DNA from: Thermohalobaculum sp039822785
GTDB taxonomy: Bacteria > Pseudomonadota > Alphaproteobacteria > Rhodobacterales > Rhodobacteraceae
Direction of reading: 5' to 3'
NCBI GenBank assembly: GCA_039822785.1
Contig: JBCBMO010000002.1
Span: forward strand, 248,001-312,000
DNA length: 64,000 bases
Under the pieces are notes generated by a model. The model saw only the letters and a list, made by a program, of their open reading frames with translations, did no database searches and was not told where the DNA came from. Position 1 is the stretch's first letter; every line of letters begins with the position of its first letter. Of this stretch, positions 25,544 through 34,286 are shown piece by piece. A program made the translations under genes and the position numbers.

Positions 25544-25903
25544 CATCTCCCTGCGGCAAGGCGCTCGGCGGCCCGTATCGGTGCTTGAGGTGTCTCACGC
25601 ACCCGTCTCGATTGTGCACACAGCGGCTTAAAGGCGATTCCCTTACGGCAGCTCTCAATCGTGGCGCGACTGCCCAATTGTCATTCCTATGCCCAGATTA
25701 ACCATGGGTTATATGCCGTTGTTCCAATCCAGGGCATAGTTAACACATCTTAATAATCTGATAGGTTATTGTTTCCCAACGACAATTCTGACTTTGGAGA
25801 GCGCTTCCGCGTTCTCTGAGAAGTTTCTGTCCAATAGCAAAAATTCGCCCCTTTTCGGCGGCTTCCTAGCACAAGCGAAGGTTGAGCAAGAGGGGAACCA
25901 AAA
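25544..25903. other. 360-bp AT-richer intergenic region upstream of the XRE regulator
   Basis: The region becomes markedly AT-rich from about 25670 to 25800, as expected for a promoter. It carries an 8-bp inverted repeat, described separately, and T/A-rich hexamers around 25745-25775. I could not choose one promoter with confidence. No gene or terminator is evident after typA. Confidence 0.5.
25687..25739. promoter_or_regulatory. Inverted repeat, candidate operator of the XRE regulator
   Basis: CTATGCCC at 25687-25694 is repeated inverted as GGGCATAG at 25732-25739, 37 bases apart, in the AT-rich leader of the helix-turn-helix gene. Spaced dyads of this kind are typical of autoregulated XRE genes, but the link is inference. 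Confidence 0.3.
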
Positions 25904-26260
25904 ATGAGCCATCCTGTAGACGTCCATGTCGGTCAGCGCGTTCGTCAGCGTCGCTGGATGATGGGTATGACCCAGCAGCAGCTGGCCGAGAAGGTCGGAA
26001 TCAAGTTCCAGCAGATCCAGAAGTACGAGACCGGCGCCAACCGCATTTCGGCCTCTCGCCTTTGGGACGTCGCCGCGGCCCTGGACGTGCCGGTGTCGTT
26101 TTTCTTCGAGGGGCTGGACAGCGCCATGGAAGGCGCCCGTGCCGACGACATGATGACCGACAAAGAGGCGCTGGATCTGGTGCGCGCCTACTACTCGATC
26201 CCCGAGACGCAGCGCCGCCGGCTCTTCGATCTCGCGCGGGTGCTGGGCGAGGCGGCGTAA
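25904..26260 (+). CDS. XRE-family helix-turn-helix regulator (PraR/PhrR-like)
   Basis: 118 residues. The N-terminal two thirds form a Cro/CI-type domain (VGQRVRQRRWMMGMTQQQLA with recognition segment FQQIQKYETGANRIS), then a linker and the C-terminal helix DLVRAYYSIPETQRRRLFDL common to the rhizobial PraR/PhrR and rhodobacterial relatives. Members regulate surface, stress or quorum-sensing traits in some species; the target here is unknown. The start at 25904 has GAGGGG ten bases upstream. A long AT-rich leader with an inverted repeat suggests autoregulation. Confidence 0.9.
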   Translation: MSHPVDVHVGQRVRQRRWMMGMTQQQLAEKVGIKFQQIQKYETGANRISASRLWDVAAALDVPVSFFFEGLDSAMEGARADDMMTDKEALDLVRAYYSIPETQRRRLFDLARVLGEAA

Positions 26261-26461
26261 TCGCCACCTGCCGGCCGTCGCGCAGCTTGCGCGGCGGCGA
26301 CTGAGCGGTCAGGGTTCGCCGGCCGACACACCAGGGGTGGAGTGTACCGGCGGGCGGCGGCGCGATGACGCCAACCCCGTTGCAGCCCCTTGACCGCAAA
26401 CAGTCTCGTCGGCGCGGCCCGCCTCAACCACGGGCCGCGCCGCGTCATTTTGAGGACCGGC

Positions 26462-27319
26462 ATGACCGCGCCCGACACTGCCCCCAATGCCCCGAGCCCT
26501 GATACCGCGGATCTGCTGACCGACCCCGCTCAGCTGCGCCTGCTGGGCCTGCGCCTGGCAGATGCGGCCCGGCTGGAGACCATGGCGCGGTTTCGCCGCC
26601 TCTCCCGCCCGGCGGAGAACAAGGACGCTGACGGGGGCTACGATCCGGTGACCGAGGCCGATAAGGCCGCCGAACGCGCCATCCGCGCGATCCTGGAGGT
26701 CGAGCGCCCGATGGACCGGATTCTGGGCGAGGAGGAGGACGGTACCGGCGGCAACGGCGCGGGCACCTGGGTGATCGATCCCATCGACGGCACCCGTGCC
26801 TATGTCGCCGGGCTGCCGACCTGGGGCACCCTGATCGCCTATGACGACGGCGCCCGCGGGATCCTGGGCGTCGTGGACCATCCGGCCACCGGTGAGCGCT
26901 TTATCGGCGTCGCAGGGCATGGCGCGCCGGCGGAGGCGGAGATGCATCAGCACGGCGATCGTTGGCCGATCCGCGTGCGGTCGACGCAGCGGCTGTCCGA
27001 GGCGATCCTGATGAGCACGGCGGAGGATCTGTTCACCGCCGAGGAAACCCCGGGCTTTCGGCGCGTGCGCGACAGCGTCCAGCTCACCCGATACGGCGGC
27101 GACTGCTACGCCTATGCCATGCTAGCCGCAGGCTTCATCGACGTCGTGATCGAGAGCGGGCTGCAGGCCTATGACATCGCCGCGCCCAAGGCCCTGATCG
27201 AGGCCGCCGGCGGCGTGGTGACCGACTGGGAGGGCGGCGACTGTCGCTGGGGCGGCCGCGTGGTGGCCGCCTGCACCCCTGCCCTGGCAGAGGAAGCGCG
27301 GCGCCTGCTGGCCGGCTGA
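26462..27319 (+). CDS. Inositol monophosphatase-family phosphatase, probably histidinol-phosphatase (HisN-like)
   Basis: 285 residues. All metal-site motifs of the family are present: DPVTEADKAAE, GEEEDG, the signature DPIDGTRAYVAGLPTWG (about 104-120) and LQAYDIAAPKALIEAAGG. The PxWG after the signature and the QAYD form are closer to HisN than to SuhB or CysQ, hence the tentative substrate. I chose the ATG at 26462 with GAGGA upstream; an in-frame TTG at 26390 would add 24 residues. It ends 6 bp from the convergent hydrolase gene. Confidence 0.85.
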   Translation: MTAPDTAPNAPSPDTADLLTDPAQLRLLGLRLADAARLETMARFRRLSRPAENKDADGGYDPVTEADKAAERAIRAILEVERPMDRILGEEEDGTGGNGAGTWVIDPIDGTRAYVAGLPTWGTLIAYDDGARGILGVVDHPATGERFIGVAGHGAPAEAEMHQHGDRWPIRVRSTQRLSEAILMSTAEDLFTAEETPGFRRVRDSVQLTRYGGDCYAYAMLAAGFIDVVIESGLQAYDIAAPKALIEAAGGVVTDWEGGDCRWGGRVVAACTPALAEEARRLLAG

Positions 27320-27325
27320 GCGGGC

Positions 27326-28315
27326 CTAGAGCCGTGCTGCGATCAAGTCGTCGGCGGCCGCCCACAGGCGGTCACGGTGATCGGCTGTCTCGATGGGCAG
27401 GTCGTGGCGCGCCCCCTCCAGCATCAGCGGCCCTGCGCCCAGCCGCGCCGCCAGCGCCTTGACCGCGTCCGGGTCCACCACCCCCTCACGGGTGCCGAGG
27501 CAGATGAGCGCGGGGCCCACACGATCCCGAGGCACCGCCGCGATCTGGCGCACGGCCCCCTGGGCCGCGGCGAGCCATCCGAGCGTCGGCAGCCCTAGTT
27601 GCAGCGCTGGCGCGGCGTGCAGCGCCTCGGTCAGCCAGGCGTAGTTCCGCTCATCGCCCGTGAGACAATTGCCGTCGAAGCCGTTGAAGACATAGGGAAC
27701 CTCCGGCTTGGGCAGCGGCGGCCAGCGGCGGCCGAGGCCGATGGCCCGCGCCGCCCGCGCGCCCTGGTCCATCAGGAGTGCCGTCAGGCCGCGACCCGCG
27801 ATGTCCGCCATGGGCGCCGACAGGATCAGGGGCAGCGGTGGCAGGAGCCCGCGGGCCGTGGCGCCGAGCGTGATCGCGCCGCCCATGGAATGCGCAAAGA
27901 CCAGGCGCGGCGGCCCGAGGCGCGTGACCTCTGGCGCGGCCAACAGCGCTGCCAGGTCGCGGTCATAGTCCTCGAAGCGCGCCACATGGCCCTTGAGCGG
28001 CTCGTCCAGCAGCCGCGTTGACAGCCCCTGCCCCCGCCAGTCGAGCGAGGCCACGGCGAAGCCGCGCGCCACCAGGGCCGCGGCCGGCAGCGAGGCCTTC
28101 TCGAGAAACTCGGTCCGCCCGGTCAGCAGGAGCGCGAGGCCCCGCGGCCCGCCCGGGTTCCACACCGCCCCGCGCAGCCGCGTGCCGTCATTCGCGGTCA
28201 GCGCCAGCGACAGATCCCAGGGCAAGCCACCCGGCGGCAGGACGGTCACCGGCCCCTCAGGCGCCGCGGTATCGGCCGCCGCCACAGCACCGCTGGGCAG
28301 CGGCGCGCCGGTCAC
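27326..28315 (-). CDS. Alpha/beta hydrolase, lysophospholipase-like
   Basis: 329 residues of the serine-hydrolase (PldB/monoacylglycerol lipase-like) fold. Nucleophile elbow FAHSMGGAI, oxyanion-side segment LLLTGRTEFLEK, DWRGQGLS, and a late Asp (GVVDPDAV) and His (GARHDLPIE) complete the triad. The start is the GTG at 28315, which overlaps the stop codon of the SCP2 gene in a GTGA, so the two are translationally coupled. A lipid substrate fits the pairing with a sterol-carrier-like protein but is inference. Confidence 0.88.
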   Translation of the reverse strand: MTGAPLPSGAVAAADTAAPEGPVTVLPPGGLPWDLSLALTANDGTRLRGAVWNPGGPRGLALLLTGRTEFLEKASLPAAALVARGFAVASLDWRGQGLSTRLLDEPLKGHVARFEDYDRDLAALLAAPEVTRLGPPRLVFAHSMGGAITLGATARGLLPPLPLILSAPMADIAGRGLTALLMDQGARAARAIGLGRRWPPLPKPEVPYVFNGFDGNCLTGDERNYAWLTEALHAAPALQLGLPTLGWLAAAQGAVRQIAAVPRDRVGPALICLGTREGVVDPDAVKALAARLGAGPLMLEGARHDLPIETADHRDRLWAAADDLIAARL

Positions 28316-28599
28316 AGGTACTGCACCAGCTTCATCGCAGCACCCATGTCGCCGTCGACCGTGATCTTGCCGGTCATAAAGGCAGAGGTCGGGTCGAGAT
28401 CGCCGGAGAACATGTCCTTGAAGGTCTCGATATCGCCGGAGACGGTGAGTTCGGCATCGCCCTCGCCCACGCGCACGCCATCGGCGTCGACCAGGATCGC
28501 GCCCTCGCCCGGCACGTCGAACTTGACGCTGCCCTCGAAGTCCTTGCCCTCGAGCTTCTCGCGCAGCTTCGCCGCCGCTTTCTCCAACTGCTCCGACAT
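28312..28599 (-). CDS. SCP2 sterol-carrier-like domain protein
   Basis: 95 residues, a single SCP2 domain: the run from VKFDVPGEGAILVDADG to the terminal FMTGKITVDGDMGAAMKLVQ matches the family, whose members bind fatty acyl chains or other hydrophobic ligands. The start at 28599 has GGGAGG seven bases upstream. First gene of a two-gene unit with the alpha/beta hydrolase. Divergent from the TPR gene, with 97 bp between the starts for both promoters. Confidence 0.9.
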   Translation of the reverse strand: MSEQLEKAAAKLREKLEGKDFEGSVKFDVPGEGAILVDADGVRVGEGDAELTVSGDIETFKDMFSGDLDPTSAFMTGKITVDGDMGAAMKLVQYL

Positions 28600-28696
28600 G
28601 CCTGTCCCTCCCGGTTCTGTGGCTGACCTTTGCGTCGCCCGGGTTGCACACCTACGCGCCCGCCATACACTTGCCAAGCAGAGGAGGACCGCCGAG

Positions 28697-29431
28697 ATGC
28701 CCTATCGTAGCGTCATGCCGATCCTGGCCGCCACCGTGGCCGCCGCCATGGCCGCGACCCTAGCGGCCGCTGTCCTGGTGGCGCCGCCGGCCCAGGCACA
28801 GCCGACCCTGCCGGAGGGGCCGGGCGGCGAGCCGCCGACCCTGCCGATGCCGCCCGCGCTGGACGAGGCGCCGCCGATGCCGGATCTGGACGAGAGCGAC
28901 CTGGTAGAGGAAGGCCTGGGCGACTTCGGCCTGCCCGACGAGACCATGGCCCGCGAGGCGCAGCTCGACGAGTTGTTCCGCCAGCTGAGCGAGGAAGAGA
29001 ACCCGGCCTGGCCGGTGATCCAGGCACAGATCTGGCGGGTCTGGCGGCGCTCGGGCTCCCCCTCGATGGATCTGCTGCTGCGCCGCGCGATGGAGAAGAT
29101 GGAGGCCGAGGACTACGCCGCCGCCATCCGCTTCCTCGACGATCTGGTGCGTCTGGCGCCGGAGTTCGCCGAAGGCTGGAACCAGCGCGCGACCGCGTAT
29201 TTCCTGGCCGGCGACTACGGCCGCTCGATGCGGGACATCGAGGCGACCCTGGCGCTGGAGCCGCGCCACTTCGGCGCGCTCGCAGGCCTGGGCATTATCC
29301 TGGATCGCACGGGCAACAAGGCAGGCGCCGTGGCCGCGTACCGCCGGGCGCTGGAGCTGCACCCCAACCTGGAGGGCGCACAGCGCGGCGTCGACCGCTT
29401 GTCCGAGGACGTCGACGGCACCGAGCTCTGA
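28697..29431 (+). CDS. Exported tetratricopeptide-repeat protein
   Basis: 244 residues. Signal peptide of about 35 residues ending AAAVLVAPPAQAQ, then a Pro/Glu-rich acidic linker, and two to three TPR units from about residue 150 (AAIRFLDDLVRLAPEFAEGWNQ, given by its ends; then YGRSMRDIEATLALEP and AVAAYRRALELHPN). A periplasmic scaffold is likely; the partner is unknown. The start at 28697 has GAGGAGG about ten bases upstream; the frame open further upstream is a shadow of the SCP2 gene. A 9-bp hairpin follows downstream. Confidence 0.83.
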   Translation: MPYRSVMPILAATVAAAMAATLAAAVLVAPPAQAQPTLPEGPGGEPPTLPMPPALDEAPPMPDLDESDLVEEGLGDFGLPDETMAREAQLDELFRQLSEEENPAWPVIQAQIWRVWRRSGSPSMDLLLRRAMEKMEAEDYAAAIRFLDDLVRLAPEFAEGWNQRATAYFLAGDYGRSMRDIEATLALEPRHFGALAGLGIILDRTGNKAGAVAAYRRALELHPNLEGAQRGVDRLSEDVDGTEL

Positions 29432-29483
29432 GCCGTGGCCCGGGCCTGACCGGGGGACTCGCTGAGATGCTTCCGATGCATGG

Positions 29484-29506
29484 ATTGCCCGGTCGCGCCG
29501 GGCAAT
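29484..29506. terminator. Hairpin between convergent TPR and SMR genes
   Basis: Perfect 9-bp stem (ATTGCCCGG with CCGGGCAAT) around a 5-base loop in the 108-bp gap between two convergent genes. No T-run follows on either strand, so it is a weak or Rho-assisted terminator at best. Confidence 0.4.
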
Positions 29507-29539
29507 GAGAGCGTCACCCGCCGAGGGAGCGACCTCGGC

Positions 29540-29869
29540 TCAGTGCGGCACGCTGGTGGACAGCGTGTTGATCACCACGACGCCGGCGATGATGAGGCCA
29601 AGGCCGATGATCGCCGCCAGGTCGAGCACTTGGCCGAAGACCAGATAGCCGATCACCGAGATCAGCACGATCCCGATGCCGGACCAGATGGCATAGACCA
29701 CGCCGACCGGAATCACCTTCAGCGTCAGCGAGAGAAAGAACAGCGCCGAGGCGAAGGCCGCGAGGCAGATCACGGCCGGTATGGGCCGCGTAAAACCCTC
29801 CGAGGCCTTGAGCGCCGAGGTGCCGATCACCTCCCCCACGACGGCGAGGACGAGATAGAGCCAGTGCAC
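29540..29869 (-). CDS. Small multidrug resistance (SMR) family transporter
   Basis: 109 residues with four membrane helices. The essential Glu is at position 13 in VVGEVIGTSALK, equivalent to Glu14 of EmrE, and the third helix has the conserved VVYAIWSGIGIV. SMR proteins are dual-topology dimers exporting cationic compounds in exchange for protons; whether this one is an EmrE-type drug or a guanidinium exporter is not certain, although the AIWSG motif is shared with EmrE. The start is GTG at 29869 with GGGAGG upstream. The long open frame extending upstream is a shadow of the helicase gene. Confidence 0.93.
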   Translation of the reverse strand: MHWLYLVLAVVGEVIGTSALKASEGFTRPIPAVICLAAFASALFFLSLTLKVIPVGVVYAIWSGIGIVLISVIGYLVFGQVLDLAAIIGLGLIIAGVVVINTLSTSVPH

Positions 29870-29956
29870 GGACACCTCCCTGATGATGGTCACCCGCTGC
29901 CGTAGCAGCGCACTTGCACCGGCGAAAGCCATCTCGCCTTGCACCAGGCGCAAAGG

Positions 29957-32900
29957 ATGGATAGGCCACGGCTGACGTTTGCGGGCGCGCCCGCCGCCAT
30001 AACGGGCTCGGCGATGCAGGACGGAACCGGGATCACCGCGGTCCTCGGCCCCACCAATACCGGCAAGACGCATTATGCGATCACCCGGATGCTGGCGCAT
30101 CGCACGGGCGTCATCGGCCTGCCGCTGCGGCTGCTGGCGCGCGAGGTTTACGACAAGGTGGTGGCCGAGCGCGGCCCCAGCGTCGCCGCCCTGATCACCG
30201 GCGAGGAGAAGATCGTCCCCGCCCAGGCCAAGTACTTCGTCTGCACGGTCGAGGCGATGCCGACCGATGGGATGGCGGACTTTCTGGCGGTCGACGAGAT
30301 CCAGCTTTGCGCCGACCCCGACCGGGGGCACATCTTCACCGACCGGCTGCTGCACGCGCGCGGGCGGCATGAGACGCTGTTCATGGGCTCGGACGTGGTG
30401 CGCAGCCGCATCGCCGCCCTGGTGCCCAGGGTCCGCTTCATGGGGCGCGAGCGGTTCTCGACGCTGACCTATGCGGGATCCAAGAAGATCTCGCGGCTGA
30501 AACCCCGCTCTGCCATCGTCGCCTTCTCGGTCGATCAGGTCTATGCGATCGCGGAGCTCATCCGCCGCCAGCGCGGCGGGGCTGCGGTGGTCATGGGCGC
30601 CCTCAGCCCACGCACGCGCAACGCCCAGGTCGCCCTCTATCAGGAGGGGGATGTCGACTATCTCGTTGCCACCGACGCCATCGGCATGGGGCTCAACCTG
30701 GATGTCGACCACATCGCCTTTGCCGGGCTCACCAAGTTCGACGGGCACCGGCATCGCCAGCTCATGCCGAACGAGATCGGCCAGATCGCCGGGCGCGCCG
30801 GGCGCTACACCAAGGACGGCACCTTTGGCGTGACGGGCGAGGCGCCACCCTTCGAGCCCGAACTGGTCGATGCCATCGAGAACCACCGCTTCAAACCGCT
30901 CGAAAAGCTCAACTGGCGCAACAGCGAACTGGCGTTCGGGACGGTCGAGCGGCTGATCGCCAGCCTGGAGACCAGCCCCAACGAGCCGGGCCTTGTCCGT
31001 GCCCGAGAGGCCGAGGATCTCGCCTCGCTGCGCCTCTGCTACGCCGATCCGGAAATCCGGGATATCGCGACCACCCCACGCCTGGTGCGGCTGTTGTGGG
31101 AGTGCTGCCAGATCCCGGATTTTCGAAAGGTCATGACGTCGGATCACGTCGCCCTCGTCGGGCGGATTTTCCATTTTCTGTCCTGTGATGGCGGGGTAAT
31201 ACCCTCGCCGTGGTTGGAGCAGCAGGTCGGGCGGCTGGACCGGGTGGACGGCGATATCGATGCGCTGTCTAAACGCCTCGCGTACATCCGAACCTGGACC
31301 TATGTGGCCAACCGGGGGTCCTGGCTGGAGGATGCCGCGGCCTGGCGAGAGCGGACGCGCGTGGTGGAGGACAAGCTGTCCGACGCCCTGCACGCCCGGC
31401 TGACGCAGAGATTTGTCGACCGGCGCACCTCGGTGCTGATGCGCCGGCTGAAACAGAAGGAGCGGCTGGTGGCCGAGGTTAACGAGAACGGCGACGTCAC
31501 CGTCGAGGGGGAGTTCGCCGGCCGGCTGAGCGGCTTCCGCTTCACCGCGGACGACAAGGCGGTCGGCGCGGAGATGAAGGTCCTCCAGGCCGCCTCCGTC
31601 TCTGCCCTGCAGGCGGAGTTCAACCGCCGCGCCGACAAGCTCTATAACGCGCCTGACGGCGAGATCGCGCTGACCGAGCAGGGCGGGCTGATGTGGCAGA
31701 CCGATGCCATCGGCGCGCTGGAGAAGGGCGACAGCATCCTGGCGCCGAAGGTCCGCGTCTTCGTGGACGACATCGCAGAGCCCGCGGTGGCCGAGAAGGT
31801 CGAGCGGCGCCTGTCGCATTGGCTGGAGCGGCAGATCAAGGCGCGCTTCGAGCCCATGCTCGCCATGCAGGCCGATGAGACGGTCACGGGCCTGGCCCGC
31901 GGTGTGGCCTTTCAGCTCGGCGAGGCGCTCGGCGTCCTGCCGCGGCGCGATATCGCCGATGACATCAAGGCGCTGGCGCAGGAGGAGCGGGGGCTGTTGC
32001 GCAAGCACGGCGTGCGCTTCGGTCAGCACCACATCTTCATGCCGCTCCTGCTGAAGCCCGCGCCCACGCGCCTGCGCCTGGTGCTCTGGGGCCTGTGGGA
32101 GGGGTTCGAGGAGATCCCCGCGCCCCCGCCGCCGGGCCAGGTGACCGTGCCGATCGAGGTGCAACTGCCCCGCGGCTATTGGACCAAGGCCGGCTATCGC
32201 GACTGCGGCACCCGCGCGCTGCGCATCGACATGCTGGAGCGGCTGGCCGACATGCTGCGCCCCATGGATGCCCGCGCGGGGTTCGAGGCGACGGCAGACA
32301 TGCTCTCGATCACCGGCTGCACGCTCGACCAATTCGCCGAACTGATGGATGGCCTCGGCTTCCAGGGCACCCGCAGCGAACGCCCCAAACCGGTCCGCCG
32401 CCCCGCGGAGGCGGCTGCCGAGCCGACGCCGGACGCGGAAACCTCGGCGACCACCGTCGCCGACGCGCCAGCCGAGGATGCCGGGCAGACGGCGGCAGAA
32501 ACGGACGGAGCGCCCGCCCCGGCCATGGCCGAAGGCGAGGCACCCCAGAGCGAGACCGCCCAACCGCCCGCCACGGAAGAGACGGTCGAGACGCCGTCAG
32601 AGGCCGCCGCGCCCTCAACGCCCACACCGAGCGACGACACCGCGCAAGCAGTGGAGACCGAGGAGAGCGCGTCTGCCGGCGACCCGCCAGCGGAGGCGCG
32701 CGAGACGCCCGCGCCCGAGCCCGCACCCGAGACTGCACCCCAGGTCGCTGAGGCGGATGTGCCCCCTGCAGCAAAGGAGGAGACCGCGCCAGCGGCCGAG
32801 GCCGCCAGCCCTCCTGAGCCTGCCGAGGGTGTAGAGACGGCAGCACCCCTCGAAGGCGCGGAGACGGCAGCGCCCGTCAAGGGCGCGGAGACGGCAGCGG

Positions 32901-33442
32901 CGGTCGAGGACGCGGAGACAGCGGCGCCCGTCGAGGATGCCGCGCCGGCTGCCATCAGCGACGAGATCGAGGCCTTCTACCTCTTCACGCTCAAGCCCCG
33001 CGGGCGCCCCAACCGCCCGCCGCGCCGGGATGGCGCCGAGGGCGGCGGTCGGCGCCGAGGCGGTGGCGGCCGAGGGCGCGAGGGCGCCCAGGCTCAGAGC
33101 CATGGTCAGGGCACCGATGGCCAGCAGCCAGCCGGCGGACAGGGCCCAGCGGCAGAGGCAGAGCGGCCAGCCCGCAAACGCTTCGACCAGCAGGGCGGCA
33201 ACCGTCCCGAGCGCCAGGAGCACGACCGCAAGGGCAAGGGCGGCAAGGGCAAGCGCGGCCCCCAGGACGCCGCGGCCCGCCAAGGCCAGCAAGCGGGCAA
33301 AGGGCCGGGTAAGCACCAACGCGATGGCCAGGGCCCGAAACAGGGCGGCAAAGCAGGGCAGACCGACCGGCATGCCCGGCGCGACAAGCCGGTGGATCCG
33401 GACAGCCCCTTCGCGATCCTCGCTCAGCTCAAGAACAAGTGA
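29957..33442 (+). CDS. SUV3-like RNA/DNA helicase with long low-complexity C-terminal tail
   Basis: 1161-residue superfamily 2 helicase of the SUV3/MgpS type. Walker A GPTNTGKT (31-38), a DEIQ box near residue 110, GSDVVRS, motif V region TDAIGMGLNLDVDHI and motif VI QIAGRAGRYT. After the helicase core and a C-terminal SUV3-type domain, the last about 340 residues are Ala/Pro/Glu-rich and then strongly basic (RRRGGGGRGREG), an RNA-binding-type tail. Four 9-residue repeats lie inside it. The start is ATG 29957; an ATG at 30014 is possible. Translationally coupled to the S4-domain gene by GTGA, supporting a role on structured or ribosomal RNA. Confidence 0.9.
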   Translation: MDRPRLTFAGAPAAITGSAMQDGTGITAVLGPTNTGKTHYAITRMLAHRTGVIGLPLRLLAREVYDKVVAERGPSVAALITGEEKIVPAQAKYFVCTVEAMPTDGMADFLAVDEIQLCADPDRGHIFTDRLLHARGRHETLFMGSDVVRSRIAALVPRVRFMGRERFSTLTYAGSKKISRLKPRSAIVAFSVDQVYAIAELIRRQRGGAAVVMGALSPRTRNAQVALYQEGDVDYLVATDAIGMGLNLDVDHIAFAGLTKFDGHRHRQLMPNEIGQIAGRAGRYTKDGTFGVTGEAPPFEPELVDAIENHRFKPLEKLNWRNSELAFGTVERLIASLETSPNEPGLVRAREAEDLASLRLCYADPEIRDIATTPRLVRLLWECCQIPDFRKVMTSDHVALVGRIFHFLSCDGGVIPSPWLEQQVGRLDRVDGDIDALSKRLAYIRTWTYVANRGSWLEDAAAWRERTRVVEDKLSDALHARLTQRFVDRRTSVLMRRLKQKERLVAEVNENGDVTVEGEFAGRLSGFRFTADDKAVGAEMKVLQAASVSALQAEFNRRADKLYNAPDGEIALTEQGGLMWQTDAIGALEKGDSILAPKVRVFVDDIAEPAVAEKVERRLSHWLERQIKARFEPMLAMQADETVTGLARGVAFQLGEALGVLPRRDIADDIKALAQEERGLLRKHGVRFGQHHIFMPLLLKPAPTRLRLVLWGLWEGFEEIPAPPPPGQVTVPIEVQLPRGYWTKAGYRDCGTRALRIDMLERLADMLRPMDARAGFEATADMLSITGCTLDQFAELMDGLGFQGTRSERPKPVRRPAEAAAEPTPDAETSATTVADAPAEDAGQTAAETDGAPAPAMAEGEAPQSETAQPPATEETVETPSEAAAPSTPTPSDDTAQAVETEESASAGDPPAEARETPAPEPAPETAPQVAEADVPPAAKEETAPAAEAASPPEPAEGVETAAPLEGAETAAPVKGAETAAAVEDAETAAPVEDAAPAAISDEIEAFYLFTLKPRGRPNRPPRRDGAEGGGRRRGGGGRGREGAQAQSHGQGTDGQQPAGGQGPAAEAERPARKRFDQQGGNRPERQEHDRKGKGGKGKRGPQDAAARQGQQAGKGPGKHQRDGQGPKQGGKAGQTDRHARRDKPVDPDSPFAILAQLKNK
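32834..32941 (+). repeat. Four 27-nt coding repeats in the helicase tail
   Basis: Four tandem 27-base units encode nonapeptides of the form ETAAPVEDA (variants ETAAPLEGA, ETAAPVKGA, ETAAAVEDA). They are in phase, so unit number can vary without a frameshift. They lie in the acidic low-complexity part of the tail just before the basic region. Confidence 0.88.
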
Positions 33443-33864
33443 CGGACGCACCGACCGACAGCGCGGATACGCCGCGCCCCAAGCTGCGCATCGACAAATG
33501 GCTCTATCAGGCGCGGTTCTTCAAGACGCGCGGCCTCGCCGGCGAGGTCGCCACCACCGGGCGGCTTCGGCTGAACGGACGCCATTGCACCAAGGCCGCA
33601 CAGACCGTGAGCCCGGGCGACGAGTTGAGCTTTCCGCAGGCCAACCGCATCCGCGCGATCCGGGTCATCGCCCTCGGCACCCGGCGTGGCCCCGCCAGCG
33701 AAGCGGCCCTGCTCTATGAGGACCTCGCGCCGGAGCCGCCCCGCGACGCCGCACCGCAACCAGGTGACGGGTCAGCGGAAGCAGTGCCCGTGCCGGGGTC
33801 AGGCCCGCGTCCCACCAAGCGGCAACGCAGCGAAATCGTGCGCTTGCGACGCCCCGCCCCTTGA
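33439..33864 (+). CDS. S4-domain RNA-binding protein (HslR-like)
   Basis: 141 residues. The S4 domain fills the N-terminal half (LRIDKWLYQARFFKTRGLA, then GRLRLNG), as in Hsp15/HslR, which in E. coli recycles stalled 50S subunits carrying a nascent chain. The C-terminal half is Pro-rich and ends in a basic stretch (TKRQRSEIVRLRR). The start is GTG 33439, overlapping the helicase TGA, so the two proteins are made in a coupled way. Its stop overlaps the promoter-like -35 element for the ferredoxin gene. Confidence 0.88.
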   Translation: MTDAPTDSADTPRPKLRIDKWLYQARFFKTRGLAGEVATTGRLRLNGRHCTKAAQTVSPGDELSFPQANRIRAIRVIALGTRRGPASEAALLYEDLAPEPPRDAAPQPGDGSAEAVPVPGSGPRPTKRQRSEIVRLRRPAP

Positions 33865-33888
33865 AGCCGGCCAAGTGTCTCTTATACC
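33861..33888 (+). promoter_or_regulatory. Putative sigma-70-type promoter for fdxA
   Basis: TTGAAG at 33861-33866 and TATACC at 33883-33888 with 16 bases between, the only good pair upstream of the ferredoxin start at 33948. The -35 overlaps the stop codon of the S4 gene. The leader would be about 50 bases. Confidence 0.5.
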
Positions 33889-33947
33889 GAACACAGGACC
33901 GATGCGGTGTGTACCGCGCGGTTGACAGTCCCTCGCTGGAGCGCCGA

Positions 33948-34286
33948 ATGACCTACGTCGTGACCGACAACTGCATCAAGTGCAAATACACTGACTGTGT
34001 GGAGGTCTGCCCCGTCGACTGTTTCTACGAGGGGGAAAACATGCTGGTCATCCACCCGGATGAATGCATCGACTGCGGCGTCTGTGAGCCGGAATGCCCG
34101 GCGGATGCCATCCGTCCCGATACCGAGGGCGGGCTGACGCTCTGGCTCGACGTGAACAAGAAATACGCCGATGCTTGGCCCAACATCACGCAGAAGAAGG
34201 ACCAGCTGCCCGAGGCGGAGGAGTTCGACGGGGTAGAGGGCAAGTACGAGAAGCACTTCTCCGAAAAGCCGGGCGAGGGCGACTGA
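33948..34286 (+). CDS. fdxA: Seven-iron ferredoxin, FdxA
   Basis: 112 residues, small cytoplasmic electron carrier. Two cluster motifs are clear: CIKCKYTDCVEVCPVDC near the N-terminus and CIDCGVCEPECPADA in the middle, the arrangement of Azotobacter-type ferredoxin I with one [3Fe-4S] and one [4Fe-4S] cluster. The rest is the acidic C-terminal extension of the alphaproteobacterial form. The start at ATG 33948 is preceded by TGGAG. In front of carD, as commonly seen in this order. Confidence 0.95.
   Translation: MTYVVTDNCIKCKYTDCVEVCPVDCFYEGENMLVIHPDECIDCGVCEPECPADAIRPDTEGGLTLWLDVNKKYADAWPNITQKKDQLPEAEEFDGVEGKYEKHFSEKPGEGD

Noticed and set aside
23582..25546. 654-codon minus-strand open frame opposite typA
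   Set aside because: Pure antisense shadow of a highly conserved GTPase gene.
29540..32563. 1007-codon minus-strand open frame
   Set aside because: Only its last 110 codons are a real gene (SMR transporter with its own GTG and ribosome binding site); the rest is antisense to the helicase.
33922..33927. TTGACA as -35 of the ferredoxin promoter
   Set aside because: With normal spacing the -10 would fall on the fdxA start codon; the upstream TTGAAG/TATACC pair fits better.
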